In this document: one piece after another, positions 51,008-61,000 of the stretch
How the letters are laid out: the number at the start of each line of letters is the position of its first letter
Numbering within the stretch: the stretch's first letter is position 1
DNA from: Actinomyces sp. oral taxon 171 str. F0337
GTDB lineage: Bacteria > Actinomycetota > Actinomycetes > Actinomycetales > Actinomycetaceae
Length of the DNA: 64,000 nucleotides
Assembly: GCF_005696555.1 (NCBI RefSeq)
Contig: NZ_CP040005.1
Coordinates: 1,116,001 to 1,180,000, forward strand
Direction of reading: 5' to 3'
Notes under the pieces: generated by a model
What the model saw: the letters and a program-made list of their open reading frames with translations, nothing else
Told to the model about the DNA's origin: nothing
Databases searched by the model: none
Program-made: the position numbers and the translations under genes

Positions 51008-52921
51008 TCAGCTCGTACCGGATACGTGGTCCTGCTGCCTGTCCTGATCCTCCTGGGAGAGCGACCACCGGTAGGTCTCGGAGACATCCTGGAGCTCATG
51101 GTGGTTGCCCTTGTGCAGGATAGTCGCAGGCCCCCGCTCACCGGTGGCCTGCGGCCGGTGCCCCATGACGAGGACCTCGTCGGCGTGCTCCAGGGCGCTG
51201 AGGCGATGGGTGACCAGGAGAGTACCGCGGCCCTGGTCACCCACTGTCAGCAGGTCGGTCACGAGTCGGTCCGCTGTGACGGCATCAAGATGCTCGCCGG
51301 GCTCGTCCAGCAGCATCAGGGGGGCCGGAGCCGCCAGGGCCCGAGCCAGAAGCAGCCGACGCCGCTCCCCACCCGACAACGTTGTGGCATCCGTGCCGAT
51401 GATGGTGTCAACGCCGTCGGGAAGGGCCTCGAGCCATTGCCCGAGCCCGGCCCGCCTCAGCAGCTCGCCGGCCTCGGCGGGGGTGATGTCCCCCCGCGCC
51501 ACGCGCAGGTTCTCCAGGACACTGGTGTGGAAGACGTGCGCGTCCTCCGCGGTCAGGCACACCCTGGCCGCCACCTCGGAGCGGGCCGCCTGCCACGGGG
51601 GGACTCCGTCGAGCGTCAGTGTGCCGCCCTGAGGCTCCAGCAGTCCCGCCAGCGTGGCCAGCAGCGTCGACTTGCCGATCCCCGATGGCCCCACGACCGC
51701 CACTCGGCGACCTACCCTCAGATCCAGGTTGATGCCCTCGGCCACAACCGGACCACCCGGCCAGCCCACCGCCAGGTCCTTCGCCCTCAGGTACGGGCCC
51801 CGGGGCGAGGGCTCCGGCAGCTCCCGACTCGCACAGGACGCCGTGCCGCTAGTGCCGGTACTGGCCTCAGCCGCCTCGATGAGCTCCACGATGCGGCAGG
51901 CGGCACCGGCCGACCTCACCAGCTGCACGCTGGCCGGGCCGAGCGCGGAGGTGGCCTCGAAGGCCGCCAGCGGCACCAGGACGATGACTGCCAGCCAGAC
52001 CGGGGCCAGCCGCCCGGCGGACACGGCGCTCACCCCGACCAGCAGGTTGCCCACGACCGCGATCCCCATGGCTGCCACGTCCACGGCCGCCGCGATCGCT
52101 GCTGGTACCGCAGCCCGGTCCCGCAGACGGCTCAGGCTCTCCTCCCGGGAGGCGACCTGGCGCATCGAGCCGGCCAGACGCCCGGAGACAGTCAGCTCAG
52201 GCGCCCCCTCCAGGACCGCCAGGACCTCCGCGGACAGCTCGGTGGCCTGCCTCTGACGGGCCTGCTCGGCGATTCTTGCGGAGCGGATGGTGGCCAATGG
52301 GGCCACCAGTCCCGACAGCAGCAGACAGGCCAGCAGGATGAGGCCCGCCGGCCAGTAGACCAGGGCGACACCGAGACACGTGGCCGCGCCCAGGACGGCT
52401 GCGACCGCCGCAGGCAGATAGGCGCGCACGACGAGATCCCCGACCGCGTCGATGTCGCTCCCCACCCGCGCCAGCACATCGCCGCGGCGCAGCCCCGCAA
52501 CCGTGTCCGTGCGGGCCGAGGCCAGAGAGGTGTAGAGGCGGGTACGCAGCGCACCCATGCCCCTCAAAGCGGTGTCATGGGAGACGAGCCGCTCGCAGTA
52601 GCGCAGCACGGAGCGCGAGATGCCGAAGAGCCGCACCGCCACCGGCGCCACCCCCAGAGCGACGACGTCGGGCATCTGGGATGCCCTCGCAATGAGCCAG
52701 GCCGCCACCCCGGACAGGGCCACCGCCGAGGCCATGGCCGCCGTACCGGTGAGCACGGCCAGGATGAAGCGTGATCGGTCCAGGTTCAGCAGGCCCACTG
52801 CCCGGCGCAGGGAGCGTCGCTCAGCGACGGACAGTGCGGGGGAGAGGACGGATGTCATCGGGCTCGCAGCGCTCACAGGGATGTCAGGGCTCTCGGGGTT
52901 CGATGTCCTTGCAGCGCTCAC
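51008..52921 (-). CDS. cydC: CydC-type ABC exporter half
   Basis: Half of the heterodimeric CydDC exporter that moves cysteine/glutathione and is needed for assembly of cytochrome bd. The 637-residue protein has six membrane helices (about residues 50-330) and an ATPase domain with Walker A GPSGIGKST, signature LSGGERRRL and Walker B LMLLDEP. Its GTG overlaps the cydD stop (GTGA). Confidence 0.88.
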   Translation of the reverse strand: MSAARTSNPESPDIPVSAASPMTSVLSPALSVAERRSLRRAVGLLNLDRSRFILAVLTGTAAMASAVALSGVAAWLIARASQMPDVVALGVAPVAVRLFGISRSVLRYCERLVSHDTALRGMGALRTRLYTSLASARTDTVAGLRRGDVLARVGSDIDAVGDLVVRAYLPAAVAAVLGAATCLGVALVYWPAGLILLACLLLSGLVAPLATIRSARIAEQARQRQATELSAEVLAVLEGAPELTVSGRLAGSMRQVASREESLSRLRDRAAVPAAIAAAVDVAAMGIAVVGNLLVGVSAVSAGRLAPVWLAVIVLVPLAAFEATSALGPASVQLVRSAGAACRIVELIEAAEASTGTSGTASCASRELPEPSPRGPYLRAKDLAVGWPGGPVVAEGINLDLRVGRRVAVVGPSGIGKSTLLATLAGLLEPQGGTLTLDGVPPWQAARSEVAARVCLTAEDAHVFHTSVLENLRVARGDITPAEAGELLRRAGLGQWLEALPDGVDTIIGTDATTLSGGERRRLLLARALAAPAPLMLLDEPGEHLDAVTADRLVTDLLTVGDQGRGTLLVTHRLSALEHADEVLVMGHRPQATGERGPATILHKGNHHELQDVSETYRWSLSQEDQDRQQDHVSGTS

Positions 52922-54681
52922 TGGGCCTCCTCCTGCGCTGTCGTCGTCTCATTGGCAGGCGCCTGGTCAGGCTCGATGCCCGCCGGCGGTACCGCTTCGC
53001 TCGTCACGGCAATGGTCTGCTCGGCCAGGGCCATGAGTGCAGGACGATGCGCGATGACCACCACCGTGCGCCCCGAGGCGTGCAGCGCACGGACTGCGGT
53101 GAGCACATGGGCCTCACTGGCGGCGTCGAGGTGCGCGGTCGGTTCATCCATGACCACCAGGGGCGCCGTCGAGCACAGGGCCCGCGTCAGGGCAAGACGC
53201 TGGCGCTGCCCCACGGACAGGCCGACTCCTGCACTGCCCACCATGGTCTGCCACCCCTGGGGAAGGTCCTCCACCACCTCATCGAAGCCTGTGGCCCGGG
53301 CCGCCTCGACCAGGACCTCGGGGACGCCCGCTGCCGTGGAGGCGTCCGGCTCGACACGATCCAGGACGTTATCCAGTACCGTGCCAGGGGCGATGGTGGG
53401 GCGTTGAGGCACCCAGGCGATCTGCTTCCACCAGGTATCCGGATCGATCAGAGCGAGGTCGACGGCGTCCATGGGGCCACCACCGGGCTCACCGCCGTCG
53501 GGCACGACCCTCACTTGCCCCCGGTCCGGGGTAAGCAGGCCGAGGAGGACCAGGGTCGTCGTGGTCTTCCCTGTACCCGACGGACCCGTCAGCGCCACCA
53601 GGCTGCCGGGAGGGATCGTGGCGCTGAGGTCGTCGGGGGCCCACGTGCCCCGAGAGGCGACGGACACCGCATCGAGCTCGATCGTCGATGAGCGCAGGTC
53701 GGGGGCAGGCAGGTCGCCGTGCTCGGGCACTGGGGTCTGAAGAACCTCGAAGACGGCGTTCGCCGCCGCCACCCCGTTGGCCGAGGCGTGGAACTGGAAG
53801 CCCACCTGCCGCAGCGGCTGATAGACCTCCGGGGCCACCATGAGGACGAGCAGACCGGTGAACAGGTCCATGCGCCCGGCCACGAGCCGGAAACCGATCT
53901 GAACGGCGATGATCGCCACCGACAACGTCGTGATGAACTCCAGGACCGCCCCCGACAGGAAGGCGACCCGCAAGGTCGACATGGTGGTGCGCCGGTAGGA
54001 GCGGCCCAGGGAGCGCACCTGCTCGGCCGGCCCCTGCTCGCGCCCGAGAGCCTTGAGCGTGGGCAGCCCCGAGATGAGGTCGAGCACCTGATCGCCCAGA
54101 ACCTGCATGGTCCTGAGACGCTCCTGGGAGACGGACTGGGTCATCCTGCCGATGAGAATCATGAAGATCGGGATGAGGGGCAGGGTGCACACCACGGCCA
54201 CTGCGGCCGACCAGTCCTGGGTGAGGAGAACCAGCACCGTGGCCGGTGTCACCGTGGAGGCCAGCACCAGCTGGGGCAGATAGCGGGTGAAGTAGGGCTC
54301 GAGGTCGTCCAGCGCGCGAGTCAGCAGAGTGGCGGTCTGGGTCCCGTGAAGCGCCTGCCAGCGGGGGCCCAGTCGAGATGCGTGCTCCAGAACCAGTCGG
54401 CGCAGCTCGACGATCGTCTCCGTGGCGGATCGGTGGGCGTGAACCTCCTGGAGCAGGACTACCAGGGCCCTGACAGCCAGGACACCGCCCAAAGCCATCA
54501 CCAGGGCCCTGACAGCCGACGGTGCGGCCCCCTCGGAGATGACCGAGGAGACCGCACCCGAGATGAGGAAGGCCTGAACCACCACCAGCGCGGCGGTCAC
54601 CATCCCGGTGACGGCGGTGGAGGCGATGTATCGGCGGGCGGAGCGTGCGTAACGCATCAGCCGGGGATCGAGGGGCTTCAC
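52918..54681 (-). CDS. cydD: CydD-type ABC exporter half
   Basis: Partner of CydC. The 587-residue protein has six N-terminal helices and an ATPase domain with Walker A GPSGTGKTT, signature LSVGQRQRL (LSxGQ form) and Walker B LVVMDEPTAHLD. A leaderless promoter before its GTG means that cydDC and the kinase can be made separately from cydAB. Confidence 0.9.
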   Translation of the reverse strand: MKPLDPRLMRYARSARRYIASTAVTGMVTAALVVVQAFLISGAVSSVISEGAAPSAVRALVMALGGVLAVRALVVLLQEVHAHRSATETIVELRRLVLEHASRLGPRWQALHGTQTATLLTRALDDLEPYFTRYLPQLVLASTVTPATVLVLLTQDWSAAVAVVCTLPLIPIFMILIGRMTQSVSQERLRTMQVLGDQVLDLISGLPTLKALGREQGPAEQVRSLGRSYRRTTMSTLRVAFLSGAVLEFITTLSVAIIAVQIGFRLVAGRMDLFTGLLVLMVAPEVYQPLRQVGFQFHASANGVAAANAVFEVLQTPVPEHGDLPAPDLRSSTIELDAVSVASRGTWAPDDLSATIPPGSLVALTGPSGTGKTTTTLVLLGLLTPDRGQVRVVPDGGEPGGGPMDAVDLALIDPDTWWKQIAWVPQRPTIAPGTVLDNVLDRVEPDASTAAGVPEVLVEAARATGFDEVVEDLPQGWQTMVGSAGVGLSVGQRQRLALTRALCSTAPLVVMDEPTAHLDAASEAHVLTAVRALHASGRTVVVIAHRPALMALAEQTIAVTSEAVPPAGIEPDQAPANETTTAQEEAQ

Positions 54682-54688
54682 CTGCTCA

Positions 54689-54694
54689 AGGATA
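54689..54694 (-). promoter_or_regulatory. -10 element TATCCT of cydD (leaderless)
   Basis: On the minus strand TATCCT, then TGAGCAG, then GTG 54681. Confidence 0.5.
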
Positions 54695-54747
54695 GGGGAG
54701 TAGGTCCAAGGGCCCGGAAACCCCCGGCCGATGCGTCGCGCTGATGG

Positions 54748-55881
54748 TCAGTACCCGAAGTGCGCCTCGGGCTGGGCGGAGTCACGCACCAGCGTGGGGT
54801 GCAGTCCGCCCTGGTCGGGGTTGATGCTCTCGACGCTGATGCGCGAGGCGAAGACCTTGTAGCTCCAGATCGTGTAGGCCAGAACCCCGGGGACGAACAC
54901 CGCCGCGGCGACGGTCATGATGAGCAGGGTCGTGTCGGCGCTCGCGGCCTGCTGGATCGTCAGCGAGTAGGCCGGGTCCACCGAGGAGCGCATGACGTTG
55001 GGGGCCATCGCGGCGAAGATGAAGACGACGGCGAAGGCGATCCCCACGAAGTGCAGGGCGAAGGCCCGTCCCTCGCTCCCGGTGCGCCCCATGAGCAGGG
55101 AGCCGATGAGTCCGGCAGCGGCGATGACCAGCGGAATCCAGGACAGGGCACTGCCCGAGTAGGCCAGCTGCGCCCACAGGGCCCAGGCGGCGGTGACCGC
55201 GGTGGCCGCGGGGGCGAGCCGGCGCGACATCCGCAGCGCGCGCTGCGACAGGTCGCCAGTGGTCTTGAGCGCCACGAAGAGCGCACCATGGTTGAGGAAG
55301 AGCAGGCAAGTGACGGCGCCGCCCAGCAGGGTGAAGGGAGTCACCATGGTGAGCAGGCCGCCGGTGATCTGGTGGGCGGCACCGGGCACCAGAGAGTCGG
55401 CCGGCACCTGGGTGGCCGGGACGACGGCGCCGTTGGAGATCTGGACGACCTCGATGTGCATGCCCTGAACCAGGTTCGCGAAGGCCACGCCCCACAGGAT
55501 GGAGGGCAGCCAGGCGCTGACCGTGTGGACCCAGTCCCATCGATCGCGCCAGGTCTGGGAGTTGACCTTGGGGCGCCACTCGATGGCGCACACACGCACG
55601 ATGAGGCACAGCAGAATGACGAACAGAACGATGTAGGCCCCCGAGAACAGGGTGGAGTACCACTCGGGGAAGGCGGCGAAGGTCGCCCCGCCGGCGGTCA
55701 GCAGCCACACCTCGTTACCGTCCCAGTGGGGGCCGATGGTGGACAGCGTCGCGCGCCGCTCGCGCTCATCGCGGCCCAGGATCTTCAGAATCATGCCGAC
55801 GCCGAAGTCGAAGCCCTCCAGGGTGAGGTAGCCGATCCACAGGACGGCGATGAGGATGAACCAGAGGATGCTCAGTGTCAT
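54748..55881 (-). CDS. cydB: Cytochrome bd quinol oxidase subunit II
   Basis: Membrane subunit II of the bd oxidase. The 377-residue protein starts with LSILWFILIAVLWIGYLTLEGFDFGVG, the family signature around GFDFGVG, followed by IGPHWDGNEVWLL. About eight helices. It follows cydA after 21 bp and precedes cydD by 66 bp. Confidence 0.96.
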   Translation of the reverse strand: MTLSILWFILIAVLWIGYLTLEGFDFGVGMILKILGRDERERRATLSTIGPHWDGNEVWLLTAGGATFAAFPEWYSTLFSGAYIVLFVILLCLIVRVCAIEWRPKVNSQTWRDRWDWVHTVSAWLPSILWGVAFANLVQGMHIEVVQISNGAVVPATQVPADSLVPGAAHQITGGLLTMVTPFTLLGGAVTCLLFLNHGALFVALKTTGDLSQRALRMSRRLAPAATAVTAAWALWAQLAYSGSALSWIPLVIAAAGLIGSLLMGRTGSEGRAFALHFVGIAFAVVFIFAAMAPNVMRSSVDPAYSLTIQQAASADTTLLIMTVAAAVFVPGVLAYTIWSYKVFASRISVESINPDQGGLHPTLVRDSAQPEAHFGY

Positions 55882-55902
55882 GGGTTTTCTACCTTCCTCG
55901 GC

Positions 55903-57474
55903 TCAGTAGGCGAAGGACAGGGCCGGAGCGGCCTCGGAGGAGTCAACGGAGTCGTCGTCGCCGGAGTCCGTGTCCTGGCTGTCCTGGCTGTCCTGGTCCG
56001 TCTGCTTGGACTTGCCGGTCTTGTCCGGCACCGGGGTGCGCACCCCTTCACGGATGTACCGGCGCAGCAGCACGAACCAGACCACTCCGAGCGCGGCGTA
56101 CAGCAGGGTGAAGATGACCATGGAGGCCAGCACCGTGCCCGAGGAGACCACGGAGGAGACGCCGTCGGCCGTGAGCATGTAGACCTGGGAGACCGGGTCG
56201 GACAGGTTGGGGACGATGACCCAGGGCTGACGGCCCATCTCACGGAAGATCCAGCCGAAGGAGCAGGCGATGAAGGGCAGCCACATGGTGGCCAGCGCCG
56301 CCTTGCCCAGAATCGGGCGGGAGATGAGCCTGTCGGAGCGGGTCAGCCACAGGGCCAGGAACCCCAGGCCCATCGAGGCCATGCCCAGTCCGATCATGAG
56401 GCGGAAGGACCAGAAGTTGACCATGACATTGGGGCTGTAGTCGACGGCGTTGCCGCGCGCATCTGTGGTGCCGTACTGCTTCGTGTAGGTGTCGCCGGCC
56501 TCCTTGAGTCCGGTGAGCTCGGCGTTGAAGTCATTGGTGGCCATGAAGGAGTAGACACCGGGAACCGAGATGAACCGGACCATGCCGTCCTCGTTCTTGC
56601 AGTCCCCGAAGGCGGCCAAGGTGAAAGGGGCTCCGGTCTCGTTGTGGCACAGACCCTCGGCGGCGGCCATCTTGGCCGGCTGGTACTCGGCGACCAGCTG
56701 ACCCTGCATGTGGCCGGTGCCGGCGGTCACCAGGCCTGCGGCCACCATGGTGATGGCCCCGAAACGGGCGACCCGTCGCCACAGCTCACGGGCCTCGAAG
56801 TCCTGCTTCGCCTGGGCGGCCTTGACCATCCACCACACGGAGACGCCCATGACGACGGCGGCGGCCACCAGCAGGGCTGAGGAAACGACGTGCAGCACGG
56901 TGGCCCACACCAGCTCGTTGGACAGGAGCTTGAGGAAGCCGCTCACGCCGTCGAGCTCGGCGCGCCCCGTCTTGGGGTTGACGACGGCGCCCACCGGGTG
57001 CTGCATCCAGGAGTTGGCGGTGAGGATGAAGAAGGCGGAGAAGTTCGTTCCAGCTGCCACGGCCCACATGCACAGGTTGTGCAGCCTGGGCGACAGGCGG
57101 TCCCATCCGAAGATCCACAGGCCCAGGAAGACGGACTCCATGAAGAAGGCCAGCAGGGCCTCGAAGGCGAGGGGGGCGCCGAAGATGTTGCCGACGAATC
57201 TCGAGTACTCCGACCAGTTCATGCCGAACTGGAACTCCTGAACGATGCCGGTAGCGACACCCAGTGCGAAGTTGATCAGCAGAATCTTGCCGAAGAACTT
57301 GGTAGCCACCAGCCACTGCTTGTTGCCGGTCCTGCGCCACAGCGTCTCCATGAGAGCCACCAGCGGGGACAGCCCGATGGTCAGCGGAACCAGGATGAAG
57401 TGGTAGACGGTGGTGATACCGAACTGCCAGCGCGCCAGATCCAGAGAGTCCAGCGCCATAGGAGAGATGGCCAT
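55903..57474 (-). CDS. cydA: Cytochrome bd quinol oxidase subunit I
   Basis: Haem-bearing subunit I, which oxidises quinol and reduces oxygen to water with high oxygen affinity. The 523-residue protein has ALDSLDLARWQFGITTVYHF (haem b595 His), the GRQPWVI motif and the PVG / FWSFRLMIGLGM helices (haem b558 Met). The Q loop is of the short type. ATG 57474 is preceded by AAAGG at 8 nt; GTG 57483 touches that site and is less likely. First gene of cydABDC. Confidence 0.95.
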   Translation of the reverse strand: MAISPMALDSLDLARWQFGITTVYHFILVPLTIGLSPLVALMETLWRRTGNKQWLVATKFFGKILLINFALGVATGIVQEFQFGMNWSEYSRFVGNIFGAPLAFEALLAFFMESVFLGLWIFGWDRLSPRLHNLCMWAVAAGTNFSAFFILTANSWMQHPVGAVVNPKTGRAELDGVSGFLKLLSNELVWATVLHVVSSALLVAAAVVMGVSVWWMVKAAQAKQDFEARELWRRVARFGAITMVAAGLVTAGTGHMQGQLVAEYQPAKMAAAEGLCHNETGAPFTLAAFGDCKNEDGMVRFISVPGVYSFMATNDFNAELTGLKEAGDTYTKQYGTTDARGNAVDYSPNVMVNFWSFRLMIGLGMASMGLGFLALWLTRSDRLISRPILGKAALATMWLPFIACSFGWIFREMGRQPWVIVPNLSDPVSQVYMLTADGVSSVVSSGTVLASMVIFTLLYAALGVVWFVLLRRYIREGVRTPVPDKTGKSKQTDQDSQDSQDTDSGDDDSVDSSEAAPALSFAY

Positions 57475-57504
57475 CCGTGCCACCTTTCGGAGATGATGAT
57501 GAGA

Positions 57505-57576
57505 TCAATAGGAGGTCCTGTAGAACGTCCTACAGGTCAATAGGAGTATTATAGAACATCTGTGACGCGATGTCGT
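57505..57576 (-). promoter_or_regulatory. cydA promoter region with tandem and inverted repeats
   Basis: On the minus strand ACGACA (57571-57576), 17 bp, TATAAT (57548-57553). Around the -10 and behind it a 24/25-bp unit starting TCAATAGGAG (plus strand) occurs twice, at 57505 and 57537. The first copy carries the inverted repeat CCTGTAG/CTACAGG (57517-57523 and 57530-57536). Two similar units on a respiratory promoter suggest binding of a redox or oxygen-responsive regulator. Confidence 0.55.
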
Positions 57577-58085
57577 GAAATGCGTGGGAGGCAAAGGTAT
57601 TGCTGTGTGCGGCACTTCCGGATTTTTCTGCGTGCACCATCGTCGGTGAGGTGTCGCTTTAACGGGCGAGTGTTGAAGGTGTAACGACCTCAAGGTGAGG
57701 CCGAAAGTCCGTGACAAGTGGGTGATGGTGCCGTGTGTCTGACTGAAGTGTGGACGATCGCTGGGTGCGTGATGAGATCAACGTGCAGAGAGATCGGGGA
57801 CACCATGAGTCGCACGAGCGCTTATCGGCGTTTGTGTGGGATACTTCGAGCCGGCTTCGGGTGCCTCGTACCGGTACCGGGAGCCACGCCTTCCGACCGA
57901 CCCTGTCCGAGGACCTTGCGCCGCCTGAGCTGCGCCGCTGCGAGCCCGGTCCGTGTGGACGAGAGGCAAGGCGTGCGCCCTCACGGGCGCGCTCAAGACT
58001 TTCTCGCTGCTCCCGCTGGGGAGCACAACCGCGCTGGCGCGTCGAGGGTACGACGACGGCGTCAGCCCCGGAGAGTGCAAGCCCC
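57577..58085. other. Upstream region of rne
   Basis: About 510 bp between the cydA promoter and the chosen rne start. The rne frame is open back to 57750 but the predicted residues are Arg/Ser/Cys-rich without family pattern, so a long 5' leader is more likely. CCGGTACCGG palindrome near 57870-57885. No RNA gene was recognised. Confidence 0.4.
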
Positions 58086-61000
58086 ATGGCACGTCGCACC
58101 ACATCAGAATCAACAGAATCGTACGAGCAGGAACACGGTGACGCCGTGAGCGCCCCGGCTCCGCGCCGCCGCCGTAGGGTCACCGCAGCCGCGGCCGCCC
58201 CCGCCCAGGCCCCCGTTGCCGAGCAGCCCGCTTCGGTGGGGGCGTCGGATGCCGCCGCCTCCGGGCCCGAAGAGCCCGGCGCGCAGCAGTCCTCGCAGGC
58301 CCCGGCCGTCGAGTCGGTCCCGTCTCGTCGTCGACGGAAGGCCGTCGCGGCCTCCGCCGCCCCCGAGACGGCTCCGGTCGCTGAGCCCCGTGCCGCTATC
58401 GAGGCGGACGAGCCTGGCGAACCGCAGTCGACGGAGGGCGGGCCGAGCGCCGACGCCCTGCAGGAAGATGCTGGGGAGCGGATCGGGGTCGACGAGAGCG
58501 GCGGCGAGGAATCCGGCATGCCACGGGAGGACGACGAGCTCACTGGGGCGGACATGGATGAGGAGGACCTCGAGACCCCCCGCCTTCCCGCCGCCTCACT
58601 CCTGTTCCAGGCCCCCGATCCCAGCCGGGCCCGTCGTCGCCGGCGGGTCACCGCGGCGACCGCCGCGCCCCAGGAGGCGCCGACCGCCTCGCGCCACCAG
58701 GGCGCCAAGGACTGGGCGGATGAGGAGGACGCTGACGCTCGGACTGGCGCCGGTAGAAGGGATGAGGGTGCCGAGGCCGAGTCGCCCCGAGCCGACCGGA
58801 GCGGTGGTCGCGGTCGTCGTCGCCGGCGGGCGATCGCCGACACTGGGGCTCCGCAGGAGGCCCGCGGGGACTCCACGCTTGATGAGTCCGACACCGAGGA
58901 TGTCGATGGCTCAGAGGCCGGCAGCGTCGACGGAGCCGAGGGAGCCGACGGGGCCCGGGCCGATTCGTCGGATGACGCCCGTGAGGGCGGGGCTCGTCGC
59001 AAGCGCCGCCGTGGTGGGCGCGGTCGGCGCTCGCGCTCGCGAGGCGGAGACTCGGCGCGCAACGACTCCGACGATGAGTCGCAGGCCGAGGAGGAGGGAG
59101 GTACCGATGCGGCGCCCTCGGCGCGCGATGCCTCCACTGACATCGCTGTTGAGTCCTCCACCAGCACCGTGTCCGGATCGCGCCGTCGGCGGCGTCGTTC
59201 CCGTACCCGCTCGGACAGTGGCGACCTGCGTGATGAGGTGACCGCCCTCAAGGGGTCGACCCGCCTGGAGGCCAAGCGCCAGCGTCGCCGCGAGGGGAGG
59301 GCGGCCGGACGCCGTCGCCCCATCGTCACCGAGGCCGAGTTCCTGGCCCGCCGCGAGTCCGTGGACCGGCAGATGATCGTGCGCGAGTCCGACGGCCTCA
59401 ACCAGATCGCCGTCCTGGAGGACGGGCTCCTCGTGGAGCACTACGTCTCCCGGCACACGCAGACCTCCATGGTCGGCAACGTCTACGTCGGTCGGGTTCA
59501 GAACGTCCTGCCCTCCATGGAGGCCGCTTTCGTCGACCTGGGCAAGGGACGCAACGCCGTGCTCTACGCCGGCGAGGTCAACTGGGACGCCGCCGGCCTG
59601 GAGGGCAGGCCCCGTCGCATCGAGGACGCACTCTCCAGCGGCGACACCGTCCTGGTCCAGGTCACCAAGGACCCCATCGGTCACAAAGGTGCTCGCCTCA
59701 CCAGCCAGATCACCCTGGCGGGCCGTTACCTGGTCCTCGTCCCCGGGGGCACCATGACGGGGATCTCGCGCAAGCTGCCGGATACCGAGCGCAGCCGCCT
59801 GAAGAAGATCCTCAAGCGGATCGTGCCCGACTCTGCCGGAGTCATCGTGCGCACCGCCGCGGAGGGGGCCACACAGGAGCAGCTGACCGCCGACGTCGAG
59901 CGACTGGTGAACCAGTGGGAGGCCATCGACAAGAAGGCGTCCTCCATCATGAAGGGCAGCGGCAAGGCCCCCGTCCTGCTCAAGGGGGAGCCGGAGCTCG
60001 CCGTGAGGGTCATCCGAGACGTCTTCAACGAGGACTTCCGCAAGCTCGTCGTCTCCGGCGACAACACCTGGTCCACGATCTCCCAGTACATCGACGATGT
60101 CAGCCCGGATCTGTCCGAGCGCCTCGAGCACTGGGTCGGTCCTGAGGACGTCTTCACCGCTCATCGCGTCGACGAGCAGCTGGCCAAGGGCTTCGATCGC
60201 AAGGTCTGGCTTCCCAGCGGCGGCACCCTGGTCATCGACCGCACCGAGGCGATGACGGTCATCGACGTCAACACCGGGCGCTTCACCGGTGCGGGAGGCA
60301 CGCTGGAGGAGACCGTCACCCGCAACAACCTGGAGGCCGCCGAGGAGATCGTCCGTCAGCTGCGTCTGCGTGACATCGGCGGCATGGTCGTCATCGATTT
60401 CGTCGACATGGTTCTGGAGTCCAACCGGGACCTCGTGCTGCGCCGGCTCGTGGAGTGCCTGGGACGCGACCGGACGCGCCACCAGGTCACCGAGGTGACC
60501 TCGCTCGGCCTGGTCCAGATGACCCGCAAGCGGGTGGGGCAGGGCCTGGTCGAGGCCTTCTCCACCACCTGTGAGCACTGCAAGGGCCGGGGCTTCATCG
60601 TCCACGATGAGCCCGTGGAGAACCAGCAGGTCGACATGTCGGCCTCAGCCTCACGCGGTGGTGGGCGCTCGCGCGGACGCAAGAACCGTGAGGAGCAGGC
60701 TGCTGCCGGCGGCGGTAGGAAGGAGGCCAAGAAGGACTCCCAGGAGACCAAGGGCTCCAAGAGCTCCGGCCACGGCAAGGGGTCCGCAGGGCGCGACGTC
60801 GCCGGATCGCCCGAGTCCGGGGCTGATGATGAGGCCCGGGCGGCGGTGCGTGGCGCCCTGGCCCAGATCGCGGCCGCCGCCGAGCAGGCGCACAACGCCC
60901 AGATCGAAGGGCAGGGCTCCCATGAGCGGCAGGGGGACGCTGAGGGCTCGGCCACGGGCGTGAGCGGCAGTGTCAATGACGTGGTGGAGACTGAGGGACC

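Noticed and set aside
54760..56880. 706-codon plus-strand frame across cydB and cydA
   Set aside because: Same type of shadow; the minus-strand cyd proteins are unmistakable.
57750..58085. Upstream extension of the rne frame by 112 codons
   Set aside because: The extra residues look like translated leader DNA (Arg/Ser/Cys/Trp-rich), unlike the Ala/Glu/Arg pattern after 58086. Kept only as an alternative start.
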